Part shown: one piece after another, positions 1 through 7,629 of the stretch
Position numbering within the stretch: position 1 is the first letter of the stretch
Layout: every line of letters begins with the position of its first letter
NCBI GenBank assembly: GCA_905215805.1
Contig: CAJMRL010000003.1
Location: forward strand, 1 to 64,000
DNA length: 64,000 nt
Reading direction: 5' to 3'
DNA from: an uncultured bacterium
GTDB lineage: Bacteria; Bacillota; Clostridia; UBA1381
Notes under the pieces: model-generated
Told to the model about the DNA's origin: nothing
Seen by the model: only the letters and a program-made list of their open reading frames with translations
Databases searched by the model: none
Position numbers and translations under genes: made by a program

Positions 1-668
1 GTAGGTGTTCTTTTACCAACGCACAAACGCTTAGTAAATTCTTGTCCATTATCAGTCTGAACGCATAATACAGGAAATTTAAAGGCTTTTAGCATATGTT
101 CAAGAAATACGGCAGAAGAATAGCTGCTGTGTTCCTGAAAAGCTTCAACATAGCGAAAACGAGAGTATTCATCAATAGCAGTGTATTGATAAAATTTCTC
201 ACCTTTAACATCACCCACAAGACAAACTGACGGTACAAATTTAACATCAATCTGAACTCTTTGTCCGGGAAAAGTCATTTTCTCATAAGGTTTAGGCACA
301 TATTTAGGGTTACGAGGTTTAACAGCCATATTTCCCGAACGGCGCAATACGCGATATAGTCCTGTAATTGAACGAGAATATCCACGTTGTTTAAGCTTAA
401 CCCAAAACACTACTAAACCGGCATGTGGATTTCTGCGGCGCATATCAGCAATTAGCTTTAATTCCTCCTTAGTATGCTGATTAGGATGGCTATGTGGTCG
501 ATGAGAGCGATCAGCGAGAGATTGAAGTGTGCCATCATAGCGTTTTCTCCAACGATATATGTACTGACGGTTTGTTTTATAGCGTATAGCAGCCTTGGTA
601 ACACCATATTTAAAAGAATATTCAATTAATGCTTGCCTAAACCTCATGTCTTGTGTTATACTATTCAT
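1..668 (-). CDS. IS481/IS3-like transposase, 3' end outside window
   Basis: Reading the minus strand from the ATG at 668 gives at least 222 residues with no stop before the window edge, so the C-terminus is missing. The N-terminal third is a helix-turn-helix of transposase type (KYGVTKAAIRYK, then YIYRWRKRYDG and the SLADRSHRPH linker). It is followed by an rve/RNase H-like DDE core: the first Asp in QIDVKF and the second in QTDNGQEF. The catalytic Glu would lie beyond position 1. The start is fixed by AGGAG about 8 nt upstream (plus-strand ctcct near 678-682). The family catalyses cut-and-paste or copy transposition of its own insertion sequence. The upstream leader forms a hairpin that covers the ribosome binding site. 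Exact family (IS481 versus IS3 orfB) is inferred from motif style only. Confidence 0.85.
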   Translation of the reverse strand, partial: MNSITQDMRFRQALIEYSFKYGVTKAAIRYKTNRQYIYRWRKRYDGTLQSLADRSHRPHSHPNQHTKEELKLIADMRRRNPHAGLVVFWVKLKQRGYSRSITGLYRVLRRSGNMAVKPRNPKYVPKPYEKMTFPGQRVQIDVKFVPSVCLVGDVKGEKFYQYTAIDEYSRFRYVEAFQEHSSYSSAVFLEHMLKAFKFPVLCVQTDNGQEFTKRLCVGKRTP

Positions 669-741
669 ATACGGAAGCTCCTTTCTGGTGTATATTTTTT
701 TGTGGTGAATTAATTATAACACAAATTAGGAGTTTCCGTAT
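669..741 (-). promoter_or_regulatory. Hairpin covering the transposase RBS
   Basis: Arms at 669-682 and 728-741 are 14-nt inverted repeats with one mismatch. In a minus-strand transcript entering from outside the element, the second arm contains the AGGAG ribosome binding site and ends next to the ATG at 668, so folding would hide the start. Insertion sequences commonly use such structures to stop read-through transcripts from making transposase; that role here is inference. Confidence 0.6.
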
Positions 742-751
742 ATTTTTTTAC

Positions 752-796
752 CCGACAGATTAAGTGATGATTTTATATCTTCACTTAATCTGCCGG
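752..796. repeat. 15/16 inverted repeat upstream of the transposase
   Basis: Arms 752-767 and 781-796 (core CAGATTAAGTGA and its complement) match at 15 of 16 positions around a 13-nt AT-rich loop. It lies just outside the transposase leader and could be a transcription terminator, part of the insertion-sequence end, or a target-site structure. The sequence alone does not decide between these. Confidence 0.5.
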
Positions 797-857
797 AACA
801 TTTTGTAACACATCTATTGTAAACCTACAATATAATTTCCAAAAGTAATCGAATATA

Positions 858-886
858 TTGATTATTAGTAATAATTATGGTATAAT
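858..886 (+). promoter_or_regulatory. Sigma-A-type promoter
   Basis: TTGATT at 858-863, a 17-nt spacer and TATAAT at 881-886 precede the gene starting at 934. The spacing is optimal and the -10 box is perfect. Confidence 0.7.
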
Positions 887-933
887 AGATACGGTCATGC
901 AGCTGGTATACTGACATATTTAGGAGTAATATA

Positions 934-1695
934 ATGAAAATAATAAAAGTAAATAAAATTAGATGTAAAAAATGCGGAGATATTTTAGAAAGTACAAATT
1001 ATGGTAATTTGAAATTTTGCAAATGCGGGGCTGTTGCAATTGATGGTGGACATAATTTTTTAAAGCGGATTGCTGTATATGATGAAGATGACATAGAAGA
1101 ATTAAGTGAATATGAAATCGACGTACAACACGCTAATCGTGAAAGCGTTAATTATGATATAGATTTTATTTTTAATGAATTAGTCCAAGTTCATAAATGT
1201 ATTGTTTTTTATCATCAAATGAAAGATATAAAGGAGACATATCCTGACAAGTACCAAAGTGGCAAAAACTTTTTGAATTCCGTCAGCATAGCTTATGACT
1301 ATCTAATTATCACAATCTTATCTAAAATATTTGATAGAAATGGAAAAAAAGCAAGTTTACGTTTGGTTATTGATACTTGTGAGAAATATAACCTGATTTC
1401 TGAAGAAAAATCAAAAGAATATATAAGTCGTTTGGAAACTTACGGTGATATTATAAAGACAATACAAACCTTTAGACATAAATATTTTGCTCATACCGAT
1501 AAGCAATGCGTACAGATAATAAATAACCTTATCAAAGATAAAAAATTTAATATACATAAGTTTGATGAATTGGTTATATCTACAATTGAATTATTGTCAA
1601 ATATCAAGTCGGAAATAAATAACGAAACATACATTTTCGCTCCAGATATGCTAAGTAAATATGATTTGTATACATTATTGGAGATAAAATATTAA
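934..1695 (+). CDS. DUF7695 zinc-ribbon / HEPN (AbiU2-like) fusion protein
   Basis: 253 residues, with AGGAG upstream of the ATG and its own promoter. Residues 1-45 resemble the DUF7695 zinc ribbon, with ligand candidates C11, C14, C29 and C31. After an acidic linker, residues about 75-235 are all-helical and contain R181-x5-H187 (RHKYFAH), the RNase-type signature of HEPN domains of the AbiU2 class, which belong to abortive-infection systems. A likely role is therefore an RNA-cleaving defence or toxin-like effector, with the ribbon for nucleic-acid or partner binding. This is inference from motifs. It stands alone, with no antitoxin-like partner next to it, close to an insertion sequence and between inverted repeats. 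It is AT-rich compared with the genes after 2 kb, which fits recent transfer. Confidence 0.7.
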   Translation: MKIIKVNKIRCKKCGDILESTNYGNLKFCKCGAVAIDGGHNFLKRIAVYDEDDIEELSEYEIDVQHANRESVNYDIDFIFNELVQVHKCIVFYHQMKDIKETYPDKYQSGKNFLNSVSIAYDYLIITILSKIFDRNGKKASLRLVIDTCEKYNLISEEKSKEYISRLETYGDIIKTIQTFRHKYFAHTDKQCVQIINNLIKDKKFNIHKFDELVISTIELLSNIKSEINNETYIFAPDMLSKYDLYTLLEIKY

Positions 1696-2026
1696 ACATA
1701 TTCAATATGTAAAAACGATGGATAAAAATAAACAAAAGAATTGTTTTTCAGAAAATAAACGGGGCTGATAAACCGCTTAAATCAACGGTTTTTCAGTCTC
1801 TCATTAAATTACTAATATAGATGAAGCAAAAAGAGCAGAAAAAACGCTAATGTAAAGTTCTCTAATAACTGCTTATTAGGCTTATTGTAGGTTTGTCAAT
1901 GACGCATTGTTCAAATTTTGTTCCTCTGTGCTTGATTTATCCTCATATATATGGTAAAATATGATTAGGTAATTAATATGTATGATTTTAGAGTAGTATC
2001 ACATAATTGATAAATGGAGCAATGAT
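1696..2026. other. Intergenic region after the HEPN gene
   Basis: It holds a possible terminator hairpin (arms 1765-1775 and 1786-1796, 10 of 11 paired, no strong T-run), the right-hand inverted repeat at 1884-1900, and a promoter for the next gene at 1932-1960. I see no reading frame worth calling. Confidence 0.5.
1932..1960 (+). promoter_or_regulatory. Sigma-A-type promoter for the deformylase-like gene
   Basis: TTGATT at 1932-1937, a 17-nt spacer and TAAAAT at 1955-1960, ending 66 nt before the ATG at 2027. Confidence 0.6.
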
Positions 2027-2437
2027 ATGGTAAAGAAAATAATAAAGGACATAATGATATTCCGCAAGGCAGAGCCTGCCGGTCAAACAGATATACAGAC
2101 TGCTATCGATCTTGCGGACACGCTTCGTGCCAATAGTGACATATGTGTCGGGATGGCAGCAAATATGATCGGTGTCAATAAGCGTATAATCGCTTTCTTG
2201 GCCGGACCGATGGTTATCACCATGATGAATCCTAAGATCATAAAAAAGTCAAAAGACATGTACGAGGCAGAGGAAGCATGCCTTTCTCTTGACGGAACAC
2301 GCAAAGCAATGCGTTATCAGGAGATAGAGGTAGAGTTTTATGACCTGTTGTTCAATAAACATAAGCAGTCGTTCTCAGGCTTTACGGCACAGATCATACA
2401 GCATGAGATCGACCATTGTGACGGTAAGGTGATATGA
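2027..2437 (+). CDS. Peptide deformylase family protein
   Basis: 136 residues; GGAG precedes the ATG. Peptide deformylases remove the formyl group from the N-terminal methionine of new proteins using a metal held by one Cys and two His. The metal ligands are present: C85 in the EACLSL motif and H126/H130 in HEIDH, with E127 as the general base. Motif I, normally GxGxAAxQxG, reads GMAANMIG at 42-49, so the oxyanion-stabilising Gln is Met. The protein is also shorter than typical housekeeping deformylases (about 150-190). It belongs to a compact deformylase-like subgroup that I associate with Firmicutes. Deformylase activity is plausible but not certain. It is probably monocistronic, since the next gene starts 58 nt later with its own RBS. 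Confidence 0.8.
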   Translation: MVKKIIKDIMIFRKAEPAGQTDIQTAIDLADTLRANSDICVGMAANMIGVNKRIIAFLAGPMVITMMNPKIIKKSKDMYEAEEACLSLDGTRKAMRYQEIEVEFYDLLFNKHKQSFSGFTAQIIQHEIDHCDGKVI

Positions 2438-2495
2438 ATTATTGCCGTTTATTTTAAATTCAAATGTGTAGACCAATATGAGGAGAGTGGATAGC

Positions 2496-4073
2496 ATGGG
2501 TATATATCTGAACCCCGGAAAGCTTTTATTCAAAGAGGCTGTCAATTCGCAGATATATGTTGATAAATCAGGATTGATAGAATATACAAATAATGCGATC
2601 GGAACAGAACAAAAGCTTTTGTGTGTCAGCCGTCCGAGACGTTTCGGAAAATCTATGGCTGCGAATATGCTTGTAGCATATTATGAAAAAAGCGAGGATT
2701 CCCATGATATATTTGATAACTTATACATCTCCGGTCAATCTTCATATGAACAGCATATAAATAAGTATGACGTATTGTTTCTGAATATACAAAGGTTCTT
2801 CAGCCGCGTAAATAATAAATCAGATATGATCGCATATATGCAAAAAAAAATAATCAATGATCTCCGAAGTGAATTCAATGAATATATTTCGGCAGAAGCA
2901 GATAACCTTGTCGATGTTTTCGAGGAGCTTTACGCAAAAACAAAAAAACAGTTCATATTCATAATAGACGAGTGGGACTGCATATTCAGGGAACTCAAGG
3001 ATGATATGGAGCTTCAAAAAAGCTATCTTGATTTTTTGAGAGATCTGTTCAAGGGACAACCGTATACTGCTCTTGTTTATATGACAGGCATTCTTCCGAT
3101 AAAAAAATACGGTACTCATTCGGCTTTGAATATGTTTGACGAGTATTCTATGACAGACATGTCCACACTTGGCAGCTTTACCGGTTTTACCGCCGATGAA
3201 ACTACAGCGCTCTGTAATGAATATTGCATCGATATTGACGAAATGAACAGGTGGTACAACGGGTATATCGTAAACGGTATCCATATTTACAGCCCCAAAT
3301 CAGTAGTAGACTCTATACGACATAAAAATTTTGCAAGCTATTGGACAAGCACGGAAACATATGAAGCATTGCGCAGCTATATTGATATAGATTTTGACGG
3401 AATGAAAAATGTGATAACAAGATTAATAGCCGATGAGCATATAGGGATAGATATAACTTCGTTCGGCAATGATATGACCACATTCAAAAGCAAGGATGAT
3501 GTGCTTACATTGCTTATCCACCTTGGATATCTAGGGTACGATCCTATCAGTAAAAAAACGTTTATTCCTAACGAAGAGATCAGAGGAGAATTCATAACTT
3601 CAATAAATGTCTCTCGCTGGGACGAGGTCACTGTGGCCATTTCAAATTCGGAGGCACTGCTTGACGCAACGCTTCGCAAGGATGCCGATACAGTAGCCCG
3701 TGCGATTGATAAGGTACACTCCGATACAACATCGATCCTTACGTATAATAACGAAAACTCCCTAAGCTGTGTTATTTCATTAGCATATTACAGCGCAAGG
3801 AATTATTATACCCTTGTAAGGGAAATGCCTTCAGGAAAAGGTTTTGCAGATATAGTTTTTATACCGCATAAGAACATCAATAGGCCTGCTATAGTTGTTG
3901 AGCTTAAATGGAACAGCTCTGCAGATGCAGCTATTGAGCAGATAAGATCAAAAAATTATACCGATGCTTTAAAAGGATATTCCGGCGATATAATTCTTGT
4001 AGGGATAAACTATGACAAAACCACAAAGAAGCACTCATGCGTAATAGAAAGCTTCGCTCACAAGACAAATTGA
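2496..4073 (+). CDS. AAA-ATPase-like / PD-(D/E)XK nuclease-like protein
   Basis: 525 residues from the ATG at 2496, chosen because AGGAG sits 10 nt upstream at 2481-2485; an in-frame ATG at 2478 has no RBS. Residues about 1-200 match the AAA-ATPase-like family: a P-loop variant RPRRFGKS (46-53) and a Walker B region FIIDEWDC near 155-162. The last 100 residues resemble the PD-(D/E)XK domain usually attached to this family: FADIVF near 450, then VELKW near 468, giving the D...ExK pattern. The family is abundant and often multicopy in gut Clostridia and Bacteroidetes; its function is unknown. A nuclease or defence role is only inferred from the fold. A paralogue lies at 5806. Confidence 0.85.
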   Translation: MGIYLNPGKLLFKEAVNSQIYVDKSGLIEYTNNAIGTEQKLLCVSRPRRFGKSMAANMLVAYYEKSEDSHDIFDNLYISGQSSYEQHINKYDVLFLNIQRFFSRVNNKSDMIAYMQKKIINDLRSEFNEYISAEADNLVDVFEELYAKTKKQFIFIIDEWDCIFRELKDDMELQKSYLDFLRDLFKGQPYTALVYMTGILPIKKYGTHSALNMFDEYSMTDMSTLGSFTGFTADETTALCNEYCIDIDEMNRWYNGYIVNGIHIYSPKSVVDSIRHKNFASYWTSTETYEALRSYIDIDFDGMKNVITRLIADEHIGIDITSFGNDMTTFKSKDDVLTLLIHLGYLGYDPISKKTFIPNEEIRGEFITSINVSRWDEVTVAISNSEALLDATLRKDADTVARAIDKVHSDTTSILTYNNENSLSCVISLAYYSARNYYTLVREMPSGKGFADIVFIPHKNINRPAIVVELKWNSSADAAIEQIRSKNYTDALKGYSGDIILVGINYDKTTKKHSCVIESFAHKTN

Positions 4074-4076
4074 GAT

Positions 4077-4108
4077 AAAAATATGGTCTATACAGAGTAG
4101 GTGAGGTT
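4077..4108. repeat. Copy 1 of a 32-nt dispersed repeat
   Basis: Thirty of 32 nt match 42420-42451 in the same orientation (core TATGGTCTATACAG then GTAGGTG and GGTT). Here it lies in the noncoding gap between two convergent genes and forms the left arm of a hairpin. Confidence 0.7.
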
Positions 4109-4136
4109 TATGCTGCCCTGTATAGACCATTTTAAT
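4084..4136. terminator. Bidirectional hairpin between convergent genes
   Basis: Perfect 12-bp arms at 4084-4095 and 4118-4129 with a 22-nt loop, followed on the plus strand by TTTTAAT and preceded by an A-run. The position between the stops at 4073 (plus) and 4172 (minus) fits a shared terminator. Confidence 0.65.
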
Positions 4137-4171
4137 ATAGGCTGCCTGATAACGGCAGAAAACTCAAAAAT

Positions 4172-4963
4172 TTATTTCATCATTCTGTTTATATTCTTTT
4201 TATATTCATTCGGAGTCATTCCGTAAACGGCTTTGAATATACGGTTAAATGTACGAAGCGATTCAAATCCGGAAAGACGGCTTATGGTGGTAAAGGTCTC
4301 GTCTGAGGTGCGTATAAGGGAAGCGGCATATTCGGCGCGTATGAGTCCTAAATAATTTCGAAGATTTATATTGAATTTCTCGGTAAAAATTTTTGAGATA
4401 TAGCATTTGCTTACATTAAACCGTACTGCCAAGGTGTCGCGCGTTATGTTGTCGGTAAAATTTTCTTCTATGTACTTGACTATTTTATATGCGATATCAT
4501 CGACCGGTGCGTCGGCTGCCGTGTCAAATTGAAGTATATCCATTATATATGATAAAATAACGCAGGTCCATGAAAATTTTATTTCCATGCTGCTGTCCGG
4601 ACTTATTGCATTGAATGCAAATCTAAGCTCCGGAGTGATGCGGCTGTCGGGTATTACAGGAGATTGCGGCTTCAGCTTTTTTAGATCGGGAAAAAGCGAG
4701 CCGAATATTTTCGGGTCGCAGATAATAATTAAAACGTCCGCGTCCTCTCCGCTGCCAAGACAGGAGTGAACGGTGTCCGGAAATACAATTATACCGTTCC
4801 CGGCAGTAATATTGTAATCCACGCCGCGTACATTCATACGCTGCCTGCCGGATATGACATATGTGATCTCTATATATTTGTGGATATGCTCGGGAAAGCT
4901 CAGCTCGTAGTTGTTTCGCTTTACGGTCAGGCTTGATTTCCTTATCTCATACATCGGAAGCAC
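4172..4963 (-). CDS. AraC-family transcriptional regulator with cupin-like sensor
   Basis: 263 residues. The start is a GTG at 4963 with AAGGAG nine nt upstream; an ATG nine nt further in is the alternative. The N-terminal half looks like an AraC-type cupin (HIHKYIEITYVISG, then AGNGIIVFPDTVH), usually the ligand-binding part. The C-terminal 100 residues hold two helix-turn-helices, including the signature near NRIFKAVYGMTPNEYKK. Members control sugar or other catabolic genes. No obvious target is adjacent: upstream on the same strand lies the coiled-coil gene, which has its own terminator. The ligand is unknown. Confidence 0.88.
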   Translation of the reverse strand: MLPMYEIRKSSLTVKRNNYELSFPEHIHKYIEITYVISGRQRMNVRGVDYNITAGNGIIVFPDTVHSCLGSGEDADVLIIICDPKIFGSLFPDLKKLKPQSPVIPDSRITPELRFAFNAISPDSSMEIKFSWTCVILSYIMDILQFDTAADAPVDDIAYKIVKYIEENFTDNITRDTLAVRFNVSKCYISKIFTEKFNINLRNYLGLIRAEYAASLIRTSDETFTTISRLSGFESLRTFNRIFKAVYGMTPNEYKKNINRMMK

Positions 4964-5015
4964 TGTGCCTCACTCCTTGTGAAAATAAAATGTTTATATT
5001 GCTAAGGTTTATAAA

Positions 5016-5045
5016 AAGGACTGCACTCCCCCTGCTGCAGTCCTT
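5016..5045 (-). terminator. Terminator of the coiled-coil gene
   Basis: Perfect 10-bp arms (AAGGACTGCA and its complement) at 5016-5025 and 5036-5045. On the minus strand the hairpin is followed by TTTTTATA. Confidence 0.8.
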
Positions 5046-5065
5046 AGGTATAATATTTGCGGTTT

Positions 5066-5527
5066 TTATATTGCCTGTTTCAGCTGTCTTATCTCAGCCT
5101 CCAGAGTCAGCAGTCTGATCTCCATTAACTCGCGCGACTGCTTAACTTTTTCAATCTCATTATATTTTTCTACCAATGCCAGGTGTCCGTCGGCTATGAT
5201 CCTCATTTGAGGGCGAATCTCCTCTTCAATAAAGCAGCGCAGCTGGTGAGTTTCAGTGGTATTTTTATCGATCTTATCTTGCATGCTGTTTATCTGATTC
5301 TGCATGCTGTTTATCTGATTCTGCATGCCGTCCATTTGATTCTGCATGCCGTCCATTTGATTCTGCATGCCGTCCATTTGATTCTGCATGCCGTCCATTT
5401 GATTCTGCATGTTGTTCATCTGATTCTGCATGCCGTCCATGTTGTTCTGCATTCCGTCCATTTGATTCTGCATGCCGTCGAGCTTTGATAATATCAAGCC
5501 AAACATTTCCTTTATTTCAGCGTCCAT
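5066..5527 (-). CDS. Coiled-coil protein with Met/Gln/Asn heptad repeats
   Basis: 153 residues from the ATG at 5527, preferred over one at 5545 because AAGGAAGGA ends 5 nt upstream of it. After a short helix (DAEIKEMFGLILSKLDG) come about nine heptad copies of the MQNQMDG/MQNQINS type, then a charged helical C-terminus (EEEIRPQMRIIADGHL..., ending in a second coiled coil). Similar short proteins (MDEEIKxMF...RPxxRxxAEGHL) are common in Clostridia and have no known function. The heptads are encoded by a 21-bp tandem repeat, so length may vary between strains. There are no membrane segments or signal peptide. Its own promoter and terminator make it monocistronic. Confidence 0.8.
   Translation of the reverse strand: MDAEIKEMFGLILSKLDGMQNQMDGMQNNMDGMQNQMNNMQNQMDGMQNQMDGMQNQMDGMQNQMDGMQNQINSMQNQINSMQDKIDKNTTETHQLRCFIEEEIRPQMRIIADGHLALVEKYNEIEKVKQSRELMEIRLLTLEAEIRQLKQAI
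5280..5480 (-). repeat. 21-bp tandem repeat inside the coiled-coil gene
   Basis: About nine and a half copies of a 21-bp unit (plus-strand GATTCTGCATGCCGTCCATTT and variants), with no spacers and unbroken reading frame. Several central copies are identical, which points to recent expansion by slippage or unequal crossing-over. Confidence 0.9.
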
Positions 5528-5562
5528 TCTGATCCTTCCTTTCATTTTTATTTTCTTGTCTT

Positions 5563-5591
5563 ATTATACCATATTTATTATTTAAACGCAA
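5563..5591 (-). promoter_or_regulatory. Sigma-A-type promoter of the coiled-coil gene
   Basis: On the minus strand TTGCGT (5591-5586), a 17-nt spacer and TATAAT (5568-5563) lie 36 nt before the ATG at 5527. Confidence 0.6.
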
Positions 5592-5739
5592 CACTTTTAT
5601 AAAATAAATTTTTATATTTATTCTTTTGGCAGCAGCCTTCTTAAGGGAGGTTAATATACTGCGGAATACGGTCATACCGCATTAAATTTTATCTAATAAT
5701 TATCAAATATGCTTAAGCCGGAATCGCAGCAAAAGCTTG

Positions 5740-5768
5740 TTGATAATTTTCCGGATTTATGGTATACT
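5740..5768 (+). promoter_or_regulatory. Sigma-A-type promoter
   Basis: TTGATA at 5740-5745, a 17-nt spacer and TATACT at 5763-5768, 37 nt before the ATG at 5806. Confidence 0.6.
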
Positions 5769-5805
5769 TGAGATGTAACGAAAACAAGTGCGGAGGTGAG
5801 GATAT

Positions 5806-7494
5806 ATGCTGCTGAACAACGGCAAGAAGAGAATACCAATTGGCTATGAGGACTTTAAGCAAATTATAGACGGCGGATTTTATTATGTTGATAAGACCAT
5901 GCTTATTTATGAGCTGCTCCATAACGGGGGGCAGAATAATCTCATTACAAGACCGAGACGGTTTGGGAAAACTCTTAATTTCAGCATGCTCAGATATTTT
6001 TTTGACATAACTGAAAAGGATAATGCGTACCTGTTTGACGGGCTGAAGATATCTGAGCATTACAATGAATTAAAGCAGTACAGAAATACGCATCCGGTGA
6101 TTACACTGTCACTTAAATGCGCTAAAAAAGGAAACTACAAAGGTGCGGTCGGCAGTCTGTGCAGGGAGATTCGTGCACAATTTGATAAATACAGTTTTAT
6201 TCTTGACAGTGATAAGCTTACAAAGGTCAGCAGGACCGAATTTAATGAGATACTGGAATGTAGAGAAGCAGATGAAAATCTTTTTAACGAATCCATAAAG
6301 CTTCTGTGCTCATGCCTGAAACAATATTATGGTATGAACACCATAATATTGATAGATGAATATGATGTACCGCTTGAGGACGCATATTTTTCGGGCTGCT
6401 ATGATGAGATGGTGTCTTTTATCAGGTCATTGTTCGAATCGGCATTGAAGACCAATCCCGCGCTTGAGTTTTCTGTGATAACGGGATGTCTGCGCATATC
6501 AAAAGAAAGTATCTTTACGGGACTGAACAACCTTGATGTAAATTCTATTCTGTCCGACACATATTCGGAAAGCTTCGGATTTGTTCAGGAAGAGGTTGAT
6601 GAATTGATGAGATATTACGGAATAGAAGAAAAAAAGCCTGTTATGAAGAAGTGGTATGACGGTTATCTGTTTGGAAAAACAGAGGTCTACAATCCATGGA
6701 GTGTGCTGAACCAAACAAAGACATGGGCAAGAGACAGCAGAGCATTTGCAGCAGCATGGTGGGCAAATACAAGCTCAAATAATATTATCAGAACCTTGGT
6801 TGAGCAGTCTGATAACGAAACGAAAGCTTTAATTGAGAGATTAATAAACGGCGGCAGTATAGAGACTTATCTGAAGGATACTATAACCTACGGAGACCTG
6901 ACACACGGCAGCGAAAATATTTGGAGCTTTCTGTTTTTTACAGGTTATCTGAGGGTAAAGTCGGCTCGGGCGTCGGGCACAAAAGTGCTATATTCTCTGG
7001 TGATACCTAATCTTGAAATACACGATTGCTATACCGATATAATTATGAGGTATTTTGAAGAGTACAAAAAGGATATAGACAAGGATGAATTGTTTAAGGC
7101 GCTGCTAAACCGTGATGCGATAGGATTTGCGGAGCAGATAACAAAGCTCTTGAGCCGGACCATAAGCTTCTACGATCATACGGAGTCGTTCTGTCATGGA
7201 CTTATATCCGGCTTGCTGGCGGGAAATGCTTATTATAAAGTGGAATCCAACCGTGAGACCGGCAGCGGACGAAGTGATTTGGTTATATATCAGAAGGATA
7301 GATTTATCAATGCGATTATTATAGAATTTAAGGTATGCAGAGCCAACGAAGAAATAGATGCGGCAGCTCAAAGGGCATTGTGTCAGATAGATGAAAAAGA
7401 TTATGCTGCCGAAGCACGGAATCAAGGTTATAAGAATATAATCAAATACGGCATTGCTTTTAAGGATAAGCTGTGCTATGCGGCGGTAGAGTAA
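5806..7494 (+). CDS. AAA-ATPase-like / PD-(D/E)XK nuclease-like protein (paralogue)
   Basis: 562 residues with GAGGTGAGG before the ATG. Same family as the gene at 2496: the conserved entry FKQIIDGGFYYVDKT, P-loop variant RPRRFGKT (49-56), Walker B IILIDEYD near 180-187, a central region of unknown fold with KKWYDGYLFG, and a C-terminal PD-(D/E)XK-like domain with GRSDLVI near 488 and IIEFKV near 505. The two paralogues are clearly divergent in sequence and not a recent duplication. Function of the family is unknown; the nuclease-like motifs suggest nucleic-acid processing. It is likely monocistronic, since 135 nt separate it from the GH3 gene. Confidence 0.87.
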   Translation: MLLNNGKKRIPIGYEDFKQIIDGGFYYVDKTMLIYELLHNGGQNNLITRPRRFGKTLNFSMLRYFFDITEKDNAYLFDGLKISEHYNELKQYRNTHPVITLSLKCAKKGNYKGAVGSLCREIRAQFDKYSFILDSDKLTKVSRTEFNEILECREADENLFNESIKLLCSCLKQYYGMNTIILIDEYDVPLEDAYFSGCYDEMVSFIRSLFESALKTNPALEFSVITGCLRISKESIFTGLNNLDVNSILSDTYSESFGFVQEEVDELMRYYGIEEKKPVMKKWYDGYLFGKTEVYNPWSVLNQTKTWARDSRAFAAAWWANTSSNNIIRTLVEQSDNETKALIERLINGGSIETYLKDTITYGDLTHGSENIWSFLFFTGYLRVKSARASGTKVLYSLVIPNLEIHDCYTDIIMRYFEEYKKDIDKDELFKALLNRDAIGFAEQITKLLSRTISFYDHTESFCHGLISGLLAGNAYYKVESNRETGSGRSDLVIYQKDRFINAIIIEFKVCRANEEIDAAAQRALCQIDEKDYAAEARNQGYKNIIKYGIAFKDKLCYAAVE

Positions 7495-7629
7495 ATTGCA
7501 GGCTGATATAATATCTGTATATTTTTTGGCGAAATCATTATCCTTTATGTCTTTTATTGCAGCGTATTAAAAAGTATAATACAAGTATAGATAATCGATA
7601 ATCGTAAAATAAAAGAAGGAGGAAAACTG

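Larger units (their letters stand above)
816..1900. repeat. Imperfect inverted repeat flanking the HEPN gene
   Basis: The 16 nt at 816-831 (ATTGTAAACCTACAAT) and the complement of the 17 nt at 1884-1900 (ATTGACAAACCTACAAT) differ by one substitution and one indel. They lie outside the gene at 934-1695 in inverted orientation, as terminal repeats of a small mobile or passenger element would. No transposase lies between them. Confidence 0.4.

Noticed and set aside
5280..5480. CRISPR-like repeated DNA
   Set aside because: The 21-bp units are contiguous with no unique spacers, and they keep the reading frame of a coiled-coil protein.
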